Part shown: piece by piece, positions 1-9,728 of the stretch
Numbering within the stretch: the stretch's first letter is position 1
How the letters are laid out: each line of letters starts with the position of its first letter
Assembly: GCA_003211205.1 (NCBI GenBank)
Contig: QCTJ01000010.1
Span: forward strand, 1-64,000
Source: Synechococcus sp. AG-673-F03
GTDB lineage: Bacteria; Cyanobacteriota; Cyanobacteriia; PCC-6307; Cyanobiaceae
Reading direction: 5' to 3'
DNA length: 64,000 nucleotides
Notes under the pieces: model-generated
Seen by the model: the letters and a program-made list of their open reading frames with translations, nothing else
Told to the model about the DNA's origin: nothing
Databases searched by the model: none
Position numbers and translations under genes: made by a program

Positions 1-288
1 CCCACCGGCACCACCGTGATCATGGTTTCCAGGGATCGCGACCACAGGTAATGGGATCGATCCCACCGCTTCCAGCACCTCCATGACCATGGCAGCAGCC
101 ACCGTGCTCGAGTCGAACAGGTCACCGGCAACCAGCACAACGTCGATCTCTTCCTGGCTTGCCACTTCAGCAATCCTCAGAACGGCATCAACGCGCTCCT
201 GCTGCAAACGAGCCTGTTTCTGAGAATTTTCAATCCATCGATAGGGCTTGCCGATCTGCCAGTCAGCGGTGTGAAGAATTCGTGGCAC
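1..288 (-). CDS. Metallophosphoesterase, SbcD/Mre11-like DNA repair exonuclease (partial, N-terminal part)
   Basis: This is the first 96 codons of a calcineurin-fold phosphoesterase that runs off the left edge. Visible metal-binding motifs are HTADWQIG near residue 6, GDLFDSS near residue 50 and GNHDHGG near the window edge, in the order expected for Mn-dependent nucleases of the SbcD/Mre11 type. The start is taken as GTG at 288, because an in-frame TGA lies only a few codons upstream. The usual second His of SbcD (DxH) is replaced by Gln (DWQ), so it may be a relative rather than SbcD itself. The partner ATPase (SbcC type) is not in the window. Confidence 0.75.
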   Translation of the reverse strand, partial: MPRILHTADWQIGKPYRWIENSQKQARLQQERVDAVLRIAEVASQEEIDVVLVAGDLFDSSTVAAAMVMEVLEAVGSIPLPVVAIPGNHDHGGAGG

Positions 289-396
289 CCGTTCCGCTCA
301 GACAACGATCACCATGCTGCCGCCTTCCCGCATGATTTTCCGCACACTGATTGCTGGCAAAGGGCAACAAAGACGGCATGTTTCGTGATGAGACCC

Positions 397-1545
397 ATGC
401 GATTCGCCGTGACCTCCCCGTTCTCCAGCTCCAATTCGATCCTGGAGACCATTGCAGGCCTGTTCCATCCACCGGAACAGATCGATGGGATCAGCCAGCT
501 CGGGTCTGGAAATGTCAACGACACATTTCTGGTGACACTCAATCGCAGCGCATCACGATCAGCCTTCGTCATGCAGCGCCTGAACACTGAGGTGTTCGAA
601 CAACCTGAATTGGTGATGCGCAATCTGCTGAAACTGGGCAGCCACGTTGAGCAGCGTCTTGCACAACAACCGCCAGAACTGTTGGGTCGTCGCTGGGAGG
701 TTCCCAAAGTCCTGCCAACCCTGGATGCCGATGGCCACTGGGTGGAACATCAAGGTGAGTTCTGGAGATCTATCACCCACATCGGTGCAGCCACCACAAC
801 GGATGTCATCCAAGACGACCTTCATGCCCGTGAGCTGGGCTACGGACTGGGGATGTTTCACCACCTGATCAGTGATCTGGCCACTGACGAACTGGCAGAC
901 ACGCTCGAGAATTTCCACATTGCGCCGACTTACCTGGCTGAATTCGACCTGGTGTTCTCCAGATCAAATGATCAGATCAGCCATCGCACCACTCAGGCCG
1001 TCTCCTTCATCGAGGAGCGAAGACAAGGGATCGATGTTCTTGAGCAGGCCTGCGCACGAGGTGAACTGAAACGACGACCGATCCACGGAGATCCCAAGAT
1101 CAATAACGTAATGATCGATAACGCCTCCGGACAGGCCGTGGGTCTGATCGACCTTGACACGGTGAAACCTGGACTGGTTCATTACGACATCGGCGACTGT
1201 CTGCGTTCCTGCTGCAACAGATTGGGCGAGGAGACTCTCGATGCAGGAAAGGTCAGCTTTGATCTCAACCTTTGCCGCGCGATCCTTGAGGGATATCTGT
1301 CGATCGGTCGATCATTCCTCACGCCAGAGGATTTCCGCTACCTACCTGATTGCATTCGCCTGATTCCACTTGAGCTGGGAATCCGATTTCTCACAGATCA
1401 TCTGTCGGGAGACCACTACTTCCGAACATCAAGGCCTCAGCACAATCTCGACCGTGCTGAGGTTCAGTTTGCTCTGACACGATCGATCGAGAATCAATGG
1501 AAAGATCTCAACAACCTGATCGAAGATTTATCGCAAGAACGCTAA
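397..1545 (+). CDS. APH-fold phosphotransferase, N-acetylhexosamine kinase (NahK)-like
   Basis: A kinase of the aminoglycoside phosphotransferase/NahK fold, about 382 residues. The nucleotide-loop motif GSGNVNDTF lies near residue 34. The catalytic loop HGDPKINN (about 230-237) contains the base Asp and metal-binding Asn, and IDLDT (about 251-255) is the metal-binding DFD-like motif. NahK-type enzymes phosphorylate N-acetylhexosamines at C1, but the substrate here cannot be read from sequence. The frame is open back to 271; I prefer the ATG at 397 (or 388) because the longer form would overlap the divergent phosphoesterase start at 288 and adds unalignable residues. It stands alone, followed by a 405-base gap. 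Confidence 0.8.
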   Translation: MRFAVTSPFSSSNSILETIAGLFHPPEQIDGISQLGSGNVNDTFLVTLNRSASRSAFVMQRLNTEVFEQPELVMRNLLKLGSHVEQRLAQQPPELLGRRWEVPKVLPTLDADGHWVEHQGEFWRSITHIGAATTTDVIQDDLHARELGYGLGMFHHLISDLATDELADTLENFHIAPTYLAEFDLVFSRSNDQISHRTTQAVSFIEERRQGIDVLEQACARGELKRRPIHGDPKINNVMIDNASGQAVGLIDLDTVKPGLVHYDIGDCLRSCCNRLGEETLDAGKVSFDLNLCRAILEGYLSIGRSFLTPEDFRYLPDCIRLIPLELGIRFLTDHLSGDHYFRTSRPQHNLDRAEVQFALTRSIENQWKDLNNLIEDLSQER

Positions 1546-1950
1546 GCCTTAGCTACGCAGGCGGAGTGTACCGAAGAGAATGAAACAAACATCTTGACCA
1601 AAGGATATAACGACAAGGAAAAAACCAAAGCTCTTGTAGCTGCTCCTTTGCGACATCCCCCGACAAACAAGATTTGTTCTGCCAAAAAGCAATAAGCTCA
1701 CCACCAATCACCTGCGAATCAGGTCAAGGCAATGGGCTACTGAGGATTCCATCAAGAATCAACATGATGGAAACAGTCAACCCCACTCTCATGTGGCGCA
1801 AAACGCCTGCCTACTGATCAGCCAAAGCCAGCGCCATATTTTTCAGCCATATTGACAACCAAAATACTCAGATCTTCGCTGATCAACAATGCATTGGATC
1901 AGCCTGCAAAAAATCAAGCCCCTCTCAAGAAGTTAGTAGGATCTGGCTTC
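1546..1950. other. Intergenic gap with no recognisable gene
   Basis: About 405 bases between the NahK-like kinase and the next minus-strand gene. I see no tRNA, no convincing terminator hairpin, and no open frame with coding character on either strand. It is richer in A+T than the flanking kinase gene. It probably holds the promoter-free 3' flanks of two converging genes; it could also contain a decayed gene, but nothing supports that directly. Confidence 0.5.
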
Positions 1951-2298
1951 CTACTTTAAAATAGTGATGTTGTATTCCTTGGAGATCAAGATAGAGATCG
2001 TCGCGATTGCTTGCTGAACAATAAGATCAGCATATTGATTGGCCTCTTCATTGAAATCAGGAATCAGAACATCACAGCTCTGAAGGTCTGGGGATACATT
2101 CAGCCTCAGCCGCGCACGATCCTCCTCTGAACAATGATCAAGCACAGTCTCTAGAGCTGCTGAAATCAACCACTCCCTGGCTTGCCTATAACCAGGGGAG
2201 CGACCATTCTTTCCAGTTTCCTTTGACATCTTCTGCTGCTTGTTTGGTGTCAAACCAGGATGACTCAGCTCAGCGTGAAGCGGTGTCGCTGTTGCCAA
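1951..2298 (-). CDS. Hypothetical protein, 115 residues
   Basis: I do not recognise this protein. It has a Lys/Gln-rich N-terminus, a central segment with EWLISAALETVLDHC that looks helical, and an acidic middle (SEEDRARLRLNVSPD), with no signal peptide or membrane segment. Several in-frame starts are possible; the Met at about residue 24 (MSKETGKNG) would give a tidier 92-residue protein. It lies 74 bases downstream of another minus-strand hypothetical and could share its transcript. Function unknown. Confidence 0.6.
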   Translation of the reverse strand: MATATPLHAELSHPGLTPNKQQKMSKETGKNGRSPGYRQAREWLISAALETVLDHCSEEDRARLRLNVSPDLQSCDVLIPDFNEEANQYADLIVQQAIATISILISKEYNITILK

Positions 2299-2372
2299 TC
2301 CCTGCCCTCAGACTGCAAAGAACCTGCACAGCTGTTCCATCTCAGTCCTTGATTGAGTGTTGAGTCTGTCGA

Positions 2373-2996
2373 TCAATCTTGTTGGTTTGGATCTTGTTCA
2401 GCGTTTGGCTCTTGTTCAGAGTCTTCATCCTGAGGGTTGGCCAGTTCCAATTGATGGCGCGTGAGTTCCACGGAACAGGATTCGATCAGATCTGCTGCAA
2501 GGTCTTGCTCTTCCCCTTCAAGCCGAAGGTCCTGAGAAATCGGTGCTTCTGGACAGCTGATAGCAGCAACCTGCTGCAGCGCGTTGGTGATGGCAGACAG
2601 CTCGTTTTGCCAGGTGACGGCCAACCCCTCGATTTCAGCAAGCACTTCAGGACTGGCAGCTTTGATCCCAGAGGCAGCATTCACGCGAGCAGCAATTCGG
2701 CGCTCATCCCAGACCGAGGCACCCACTAAATGGGCTGCATGAAGCGTGGCCAGGGAGCTGATGGCTTCGGCCTTGAGGGTTTTAACCGAACGGCTGATGA
2801 CACGTTGATCCAACGAGAGTGGTTCCACGGAAGGCAGATCAGCAGCATCCGCCGAAGCTGGAATCGTGAGAGGGTCAGCATCCTCCAAGGGTTCCAACAG
2901 CTGTGGCAAGTCTTCGAATTCGTCGGAACTTACAGGTGGGGCGATGCGGCAGGCAGCGCGAATCAACAGATCAGCGAAGTGTTCTCTCAGGCTCAT
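2373..2996 (-). CDS. Hypothetical acidic protein, 207 residues
   Basis: Not recognised. The N-terminal 30 residues look like a short amphipathic helix (LREHFADLLIRAACRI), followed by an acidic, proline-containing stretch, a helical central region (about 70-170) and a C-terminal tail very rich in Glu, Asp, Asn and Gln (QDEDSEQEPNAEQDPNQQD). No transmembrane segment or catalytic motif is visible. The ATG at 2996 is the natural start. Codon use matches the core genes, so it is probably a lineage-conserved protein rather than a recent import. Confidence 0.65.
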   Translation of the reverse strand: MSLREHFADLLIRAACRIAPPVSSDEFEDLPQLLEPLEDADPLTIPASADAADLPSVEPLSLDQRVISRSVKTLKAEAISSLATLHAAHLVGASVWDERRIAARVNAASGIKAASPEVLAEIEGLAVTWQNELSAITNALQQVAAISCPEAPISQDLRLEGEEQDLAADLIESCSVELTRHQLELANPQDEDSEQEPNAEQDPNQQD

Positions 2997-3192
2997 GTTT
3001 TGTCAGCTGCCCCTGGTTCCATTCTGACTCTGCTCCTAATCTGCGAATCTCAACAGGCCGGACTTCACCACTCAACAGTGACGACAAGGCACGCAATAAG
3101 GCATCGAGCTCAAACCGGCACAGCTTGGACGAGGACCTAAGGGATGGGACGACACCCAGTGATGGTGAGGCAGGTCTGCCCACTGATTCCAT
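2971..3192 (-). CDS. Possible small protein, up to 73 residues, upstream of the 207-residue protein
   Basis: An open frame on the minus strand whose last 50 residues have protein-like composition (FELDALLRALSSLLSGEV, then VEIRRLGAESEWNQ). It ends 26 bases inside the start of the next minus-strand gene, an overlap typical of coupled genes here. The only ATG (3192) overlaps the divergent DOMON-like gene by 31-49 bases, which weakens the case. No known family recognised. Included as a candidate only. Confidence 0.3.
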   Translation of the reverse strand: MESVGRPASPSLGVVPSLRSSSKLCRFELDALLRALSSLLSGEVRPVEIRRLGAESEWNQGQLTKHEPERTLR

Positions 3193-3719
3193 TCGACCAT
3201 GCTCAATGCCCGGCGGTTTTCGCTACCGCGGAGTTTGTCTGGACCGAAGACGCTGCTCTTGAACTGAGCTTCAGCCTTGGCCCGAAGCTGGCCGAAAGCT
3301 GCGTCGATGGCCTCTTGTTCAACAGCACTAAGGAAGAGAACACGTCACAGAGGCAAGACAACCTCTGGAAGCACACCTGTTTCGAAGCCTTTCTTGCTCG
3401 TCCGGGTGCCGAAGGGTACTGGGAGGTGAATATTGCGCCGAACGGAGACTGGAACCTTTATCAATTCAGCAGTTACCGCACGGGTGGCATGGCAGAGCCA
3501 CTGGCGGAACCCCCTGAAGTGCATTTCAGCATTGAACGTGTTGGTTGCCGCTGCACCATTCAGATTCCACTCCAGCCCTGGTGGCCTCACGCAGAGATTC
3601 CTGAAATTGCCCTGAGCATGGTTCTGGAAGACCGAAGTAAATGTCTTAGTTATTGGGCTCTGTCCCATCCAGCAGACAAGCCAGACTTCCATGACCGGAG
3701 GGGTTTTCTGCGTTGGTGA
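3144..3719 (+). CDS. DOMON-like domain protein
   Basis: About 191 residues matching my recollection of the cyanobacterial DOMON-like family (an immunoglobulin-like beta-sandwich related to heme- or sugar-binding DOMON domains). Landmarks are LWKHTCFEAFL, the YWEVNIAPNGDWNLY segment, and the end DFHDRRGFLRW. No signal peptide is evident, so it is probably cytoplasmic. The start may be the ATG at 3144 or the second ATG at 3162. Its stop overlaps the next gene by four bases (GTGA), so it is very likely translated together with the lytic transglycosylase. Its ligand is unknown. Confidence 0.7.
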   Translation: MGRHPVMVRQVCPLIPFDHAQCPAVFATAEFVWTEDAALELSFSLGPKLAESCVDGLLFNSTKEENTSQRQDNLWKHTCFEAFLARPGAEGYWEVNIAPNGDWNLYQFSSYRTGGMAEPLAEPPEVHFSIERVGCRCTIQIPLQPWWPHAEIPEIALSMVLEDRSKCLSYWALSHPADKPDFHDRRGFLRW

Positions 3720-4720
3720 ACAGTCATCTGCCTGACACCAGGGTCTGGGTGCGTTGTCTGATGAGCATTGCTGTTCTGCTCAGTCCGATCACCGTGGCCT
3801 GCAAGACGGTTGAAACCATCGAGACGGCTATCGATGCAACGCCAAGCAGCGCAACAATCCCGAACCTGCCAAAGCAGACAGGCCTGTCCGTTGCTCCGAA
3901 TGGTCGGAACTATCCCTTGGTGCCGAAAGAACCAAGTGACATCGCCGCGCTGATTACCGATATCGAGGCTGCTTTAATCACCCCGCAGCTGGCTCAACAA
4001 GACCTCGCCGCTCTGGCCCACCAGCAACAGGTGATTTACAGAGTTCTCTCCAAGCGCCCGCAGCTGAGTGAGAACGTCCGCTCCCGTATTGATCCACGCT
4101 GGAGCTGGGTCTTTGACCAGCACATCGCTGCCCGCAGAGAATTCCTAGCAATGCACCGTGGACCTGCATCGTCCACGGTGCCGACCTGGAGAATCCAGTC
4201 ACCTGCGTCTGCCGATCAATTACTCAAGGCCTACCGCAGTGCATCTGCGGCCACAGGGATCGACTGGACAGTTCTGGCTGCAGTGAATCTGGTGGAAACC
4301 GGAATGGGAAGGATCGATGGCGTTTCCGTTGCCAATGCCCAGGGTCCGATGCAGTTTTTACCAACCACCTGGGCAGAACCAGGCATCGGCAATGGTGGCA
4401 ATATCCATGACCCATGGGATGCCATTCATGCAGCAGCTCGCTATCTCGTGAGACGCGGTGGGTTGAAGGACATCCGCAGCGGCCTTTGGGGTTACAACAA
4501 CAGCGACCACTACGGCCGAGCAGTACTCCTTTACGCAGCACTGCTCAAGGAAGAGCCACTGACCTATCGGAGTCTTCACCAATGGCAGATCCATTACGCC
4601 TCCTCAGCCGGTGACCTTTGGCTGCATGAGGGTTATGAGCAACAACAACCGATTGGGGTGATCGACTATCTGCGACAAAACCGCCACAGTGCAGCGCTGA
4701 AGGAAGAGCTCCAGCCCTGA
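3716..4720 (+). CDS. Lytic transglycosylase, SLT domain, exported
   Basis: A murein lytic transglycosylase of about 334 residues. The N-terminus carries a hydrophobic export signal (CLMSIAVLLSPITVAC); the Cys at its end could be a lipidation site, but the preceding TVA is a poor lipobox. The SLT domain occupies about 170-290: NLVETGMGRI contains the probable catalytic Glu, then NAQGPMQFLPTTW and the GLWGYNNSDHYGRAVL segment. The GTG at 3716 overlaps the upstream stop by four bases and is preferred to TTG at 3713. It should cleave peptidoglycan glycan strands in the periplasm, producing anhydromuropeptides. Confidence 0.88.
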   Translation: MNSHLPDTRVWVRCLMSIAVLLSPITVACKTVETIETAIDATPSSATIPNLPKQTGLSVAPNGRNYPLVPKEPSDIAALITDIEAALITPQLAQQDLAALAHQQQVIYRVLSKRPQLSENVRSRIDPRWSWVFDQHIAARREFLAMHRGPASSTVPTWRIQSPASADQLLKAYRSASAATGIDWTVLAAVNLVETGMGRIDGVSVANAQGPMQFLPTTWAEPGIGNGGNIHDPWDAIHAAARYLVRRGGLKDIRSGLWGYNNSDHYGRAVLLYAALLKEEPLTYRSLHQWQIHYASSAGDLWLHEGYEQQQPIGVIDYLRQNRHSAALKEELQP

Positions 4721-4824
4721 AGCAAGACGCAGACATGGGTTGAAGATGCTGCAGCAGTGGCCATCCCCCCTGGCCTTTCATCGTCTGGCATCTACGCTTC
4801 GGAGATCAGGACTCAACAAGCTGC

Positions 4825-5502
4825 GTGGCAAAAGAACTCACCCATCGCGCCGACGAACTGGCCGGTCTCGGCTGGTCTGCTGACGATGTCAGTCGCTATG
4901 CCGAACTCTGGGAGTATCGGCAGCGCTGGGGGGCTATGAACCTGGAACGGGAAGATCGTCTTTTTCTGCGCAAAGCCGAAGCAGCTCTGCCCGTTCTTGC
5001 AACCGGCAAAGCCACTATCAAAAAGAACACGCAAGACAAGTCTTACTACCGCTGGCTGCGTTTCCACCTGGATGCCATGAGTGCGGCACAGTCCCAGATG
5101 CAGCTCACTGAAGGATCACAGGGAGCGTGGCCGATTCTTCTGGAGGAAGAGCTGCGTCTTCTAGACCATTACCAGCCTGTCCTTGGTCTTCCGGACACGA
5201 TCAAAGCTAAGAGCTTTGATGCCTTCCGGGAGCAGATGGCTGAACAGGCATCTGCGCTGGTCGGCGAGGAAATGCAATTACGCAGCCATGACTTTCAGGC
5301 CGCGCTGGCGGAACTGAAAGAAAAGGAGAACAGCAAATGGCGTCATTTACGCGAACTCACTGGAGAACAGCCCTATCCGGTGTTGCTGGGCGGAACGGTC
5401 GACAGCTTTCGCAGCGAAGTGCGCAGCAAGTTGACTCCGCTGCTACGTCAGACCCTTCCCTCACTGGCAGAAACCGACAAACCTGATCCAGACGCCGGCT
5501 GA
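4825..5502 (+). CDS. Conserved hypothetical protein, 225 residues
   Basis: Not assigned to a named family. The protein is largely helical and highly charged, with an N-terminal segment ELAGLGWSADDVSRYAELWEY followed by DRLFLRKAEAALPVL, and a repeated Glu/Lys-rich central helix (LAELKEKENSKWRHLREL). There is no signal peptide or membrane span. The start is a GTG at 4825. It lies just upstream of metY on the same strand, but the 52-base gap and unrelated character do not prove a shared operon. Composition resembles the core genes. Confidence 0.7.
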   Translation: MAKELTHRADELAGLGWSADDVSRYAELWEYRQRWGAMNLEREDRLFLRKAEAALPVLATGKATIKKNTQDKSYYRWLRFHLDAMSAAQSQMQLTEGSQGAWPILLEEELRLLDHYQPVLGLPDTIKAKSFDAFREQMAEQASALVGEEMQLRSHDFQAALAELKEKENSKWRHLRELTGEQPYPVLLGGTVDSFRSEVRSKLTPLLRQTLPSLAETDKPDPDAG

Positions 5503-5527
5503 GGTCGCTCGATCGCTGCACCGCTAG

Positions 5528-6883
<1,356 letters not shown>

Positions 6884-6899
6884 TCGGAGATGTTGTGAC

Positions 6900-7793
6900 A
6901 TGGCTCTGATCCTCCCAGCTAACTATCACAAGATCACCGCCGTTGAACGCAATCGCATTTCCTGGATCAAACCAGAGCAGGCTGAACGTCAGGACATCCG
7001 GCCCTTGAGGATCGGAATTCTGAACATCATGCCCTTGGGGAAACAGTACGAATTCAACCTGCTGCATCCACTGGGACTTTCAGTGCTGCAGATCGAACCA
7101 ATCTGGATTCGTTTGCAGACCCATGCGTACAAGAGCTGGGACCAATCTCACCTTGACGGCCTATACAAAAGCTGGGACGAGGCCAATGCCAAGGGACCTC
7201 TTGATGGATTAATCATCACCGGCGCACCTGTTGAACATCTCGATTTTGAAGAGGTGACCTATTGGAGAGAATTCATAAAACTGGTTGATGAAGCACGCAT
7301 CAGCTGCGCCAGCACTCTTGGTTTGTGTTGGGCCGGATTTGCACTGGCGTATCTGGCTGGGGTTCGCAAAGTGCCACTTCAGCAGAAACTCTTTGGGGTG
7401 TTTCCGATGCGCAGCCTTGTGCCAGGCCATTCGCTGATGGGAACACAAAACGATCAATTTCTATGTCCGCAAAGTCGCTACGCGACGCTTCCAGATACCG
7501 CGATGGAGGCAGCCCAACGACAGGGGCGTCTGCGACTACTGGCACATGGAGAGTCGGTCGGCTACACGATCTTTGAAACACCAGATCAACGACAACTGAT
7601 GCATCTTGGGCATCCCGAATACAACGTCGACAGAATTCTGGCGGAAATGGAACGAGACATAGCCCGGGGCGATGTACCGCCACCACAGAACTTTGATTCC
7701 GACCATCCTCAGACTCTTTGGAGATCACACCGAAATCTTCTCTTTCAGCAATGGCTGTGGTTCTGTTATCAACGCGTGAGTTTTCAAGCGTAA
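6900..7793 (+). CDS. metA: Homoserine O-acyltransferase (MetA family), predicted acetyl-CoA specific
   Basis: A 297-residue MetA-family enzyme with a class I glutamine-amidotransferase-like fold. The catalytic Cys is in GLCWAGFA (Cys143), and the His/Glu pair in GHPEYN (His238, Glu240), each one position later than in E. coli. The usual label is homoserine O-succinyltransferase. However, the residue that decides acyl-CoA specificity in this family (Glu in acetyltransferases, Gly in succinyltransferases, from published work on Bacillus and E. coli enzymes) is Glu112 here, in GAPVEHL. That predicts O-acetylhomoserine as product and fits the upstream metY. The ATG at 6900 is chosen over an upstream open frame that overlaps metY. 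Confidence 0.92.
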   Translation: MALILPANYHKITAVERNRISWIKPEQAERQDIRPLRIGILNIMPLGKQYEFNLLHPLGLSVLQIEPIWIRLQTHAYKSWDQSHLDGLYKSWDEANAKGPLDGLIITGAPVEHLDFEEVTYWREFIKLVDEARISCASTLGLCWAGFALAYLAGVRKVPLQQKLFGVFPMRSLVPGHSLMGTQNDQFLCPQSRYATLPDTAMEAAQRQGRLRLLAHGESVGYTIFETPDQRQLMHLGHPEYNVDRILAEMERDIARGDVPPPQNFDSDHPQTLWRSHRNLLFQQWLWFCYQRVSFQA

Positions 7794-7829
7794 TCGAAAC
7801 GGAAAACATCGACTCCATAGAAAACATCT

Positions 7830-8072
7830 ATGCATCCTCTTGAAACATTTAGCCAATGGCGCCGCCGCTGGTTTGGATGGCTGCCGATCAATCAACAATG
7901 GGAGCGATCAGCCGAGGAAGTAGCACCAGAACAACATGATGATTGGTTACTGGATCCCATCAATCAACAAGAAGCATCAGCACTATTTCCACATCTCAGC
8001 AAAGAGAGAGCATTCCTTCAATACCAAAAAATACGGCTCCAGATGCGTGAACAAGAACAACGCGGATACTAA
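7830..8072 (+). CDS. Hypothetical small protein, 80 residues
   Basis: Unrecognised. The N-terminus is rich in Trp and Arg (FSQWRRRWFGWLP), followed by an acidic stretch and a Gln/Glu/Arg-rich C-terminal helix (FLQYQKIRLQMREQEQR). It contains no signal peptide. It starts 36 bases after metA on the same strand, so it could be co-transcribed with the methionine genes, but the base composition drops toward A+T from here on, marking the left edge of the accessory stretch. Coding status is supported by position and composition only. Confidence 0.55.
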   Translation: MHPLETFSQWRRRWFGWLPINQQWERSAEEVAPEQHDDWLLDPINQQEASALFPHLSKERAFLQYQKIRLQMREQEQRGY

Positions 8073-8419
8073 GAAAATTTGAGCCAATACAGCAACATGA
8101 TCAGAATCAATTTCTGGACTTCCTAATAACATTTAGAGAACAAATCAGAGCAAGCCAAACGAAAGCGAATGAATGCCCGCAATCAATTCTTTGCAATCCC
8201 TGAGCAATTAAACAATCAAAGAACATCACAGAATCGAAAGCAGCGCGGGTGTCACAAAGCCAACCTGGATGATGACTTTGATACATCATTGACTTCAAGA
8301 TCAAACACAAGGAAAAATTTGCACAGGCATCAGGCACCGTCTGGATCAGGATCAAGCTTGTTGATCTCCCACACCTTTCCAACTCACATCAACTGGGTTG
8401 AATTCGCCATAATCACACC
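8073..8419. other. Intergenic gap, A+T-rich, no gene seen
   Basis: About 347 bases between two small orphan genes. There are no credible coding frames, tRNA or repeat. Immediately before the next ATG is a CATAAT hexamer (8408-8413) that resembles a -10 box, but it lies only six bases from the ATG and has no matching -35 element, so I do not call a promoter. Confidence 0.5.
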
Positions 8420-8962
8420 ATGAAAAATCTTCTAGTAAAATTCCTCGGCCCCTTGCTGGCGATCGCAGGCGTCCTTGGGCTTACTGGTTCATCGATTCTC
8501 TGGAATTTTCAGGGTCGCACTCTGGGACTCCCTGCAACGATCTTGTCATTGTTAGTGCTTGCTATCGGAATTGTTCTGCTACGTCCCCTGCAACCATCAG
8601 CATCAGCAGAGATCAGTGAAATTGTCGAAGATCAAAGAACAGAAGTCACCACAATTGCCTCTTCGGACGAAATTTCGGAAGTTCAGAGCGGTCAAAATAG
8701 CGAAACAACTGATTTTGGGCAAAATGCAACTGACTCAAACCTAGTTGATACGTCCAACGAGAAAAAGCCATCGTTAACGACAGCCGAAGCGATCGCTGCT
8801 CAACTTGCAGCAGCAGAAGCGGATCAGCCTGAGCGCGTTCTAGTGAACTTTGCTCCGAATGCCTTTCGCCCTGGAAATTCAATTCGGCCTAACAAGAGGA
8901 CTCCAGGAGAAAATTTGTCGGGTTTCCGGGATATGGCTTCTGATTTATTCAAAACTAACTGA
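8420..8962 (+). CDS. Hypothetical membrane protein with two N-terminal transmembrane helices
   Basis: A 180-residue protein of unknown function. Residues about 5-27 and 36-56 are hydrophobic and predicted to form a helical hairpin in the membrane. The remaining 120 residues are hydrophilic, rich in Ser, Glu and Thr, and look disordered (IVEDQRTEVTTIASSDEISE), with a helical segment AEAIAAQLAAAEADQPE and a short, basic, Pro-containing end. Two GCGATCGC octamers fall inside the gene. It stands alone in the accessory stretch, with gaps of over 100 bases on both sides. It could be a membrane-anchored adaptor, but that is guesswork. Confidence 0.65.
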   Translation: MKNLLVKFLGPLLAIAGVLGLTGSSILWNFQGRTLGLPATILSLLVLAIGIVLLRPLQPSASAEISEIVEDQRTEVTTIASSDEISEVQSGQNSETTDFGQNATDSNLVDTSNEKKPSLTTAEAIAAQLAAAEADQPERVLVNFAPNAFRPGNSIRPNKRTPGENLSGFRDMASDLFKTN

Positions 8963-9106
8963 TGAACTCTCAAGGACGATAAAAAATTATTTTTCAGCGT
9001 TCAACATAGGCATCAAAAAGTTTAATTTATTCCTTTATCAGTATTGTTCAAACTCTTTTAGCGAATCAAGTATACTACAAACATATTTAAGTTAATATCA
9101 TAACTT

Positions 9107-9625
9107 CTAGTTTCTGCAGTACTTTCTGATAAAAACAATAGATCGAGAATCACCAAGCCGTTCAGCTTGGGCCCAATCCGAACATGCTCGTTCAAGATCA
9201 TTTGATATTTCCATTGCCATTCCATGATTGAAGTGAGCCGCGCCATCGTTAGGACTCATTTGAATCGCAACATCGAAATCAAGAACGGCACCAGATAGAT
9301 CACCAGATCGTGCCCTCGCAATACCTCGACTGCCATACGTTTCGCTACTTGTTGAGTCAAGCTCTATTGACCTGCTGTAATCAATAATTGAACCCTCAAA
9401 ATCACCATATCTAGCTTTAGCAACACCACGATATTGGTACGCAGCTGCATTCACTGGATCAACCTCAATGGCCCTATTGAATTCAATCAAAGCTCCATGA
9501 AAATCGCCGGATTGTAATTTTTCAGCACCATCCTTGAGATAAGAATCAAAATTGGAAGCCAGTCCTGGAGGGACAAACGTTAAAAGACAAACCATCAACG
9601 AAGCTATAATGGTTCGTAAAGACAT
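9107..9625 (-). CDS. Exported tetratricopeptide repeat (TPR) protein
   Basis: A 172-residue protein with a clear Sec signal peptide (SLRTIIASLMVCLLTFVPPG, cleavage after about residue 23). Consecutive TPR units follow from about residue 28 to 165: each shows the pattern of G-D-F/L plus A or S at fixed positions, e.g. SGDFHGALIEFNRAIEVDP, YGDFEGSIIDYSRSIELD and SGDLSGAVLDFDVAIQMSP. TPR arrays bind other proteins, so this is probably a periplasmic scaffold. It lies in the A+T-rich accessory stretch and has no obvious partner gene. A final pair of Cys (one in ERACSDW, one in RKYC) might form a disulfide. Confidence 0.8.
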   Translation of the reverse strand: MSLRTIIASLMVCLLTFVPPGLASNFDSYLKDGAEKLQSGDFHGALIEFNRAIEVDPVNAAAYQYRGVAKARYGDFEGSIIDYSRSIELDSTSSETYGSRGIARARSGDLSGAVLDFDVAIQMSPNDGAAHFNHGMAMEISNDLERACSDWAQAERLGDSRSIVFIRKYCRN

Positions 9626-9728
9626 TGGCTGAAATGACTAGCTAAAACCAGTTTAGTCAACAGGCTGAGCTCAGCATCTTGATATGAAATCTCAGTGTAT
9701 TAATCTCAAGAATAAGAGTCATTAGCCA

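Noticed and set aside
8408-8413. CATAAT as a -10 box for the membrane-protein gene at 8420
   Set aside because: It is only six bases from the ATG and has no -35 element at 16-18 bases; a leaderless transcript is possible but unsupported.
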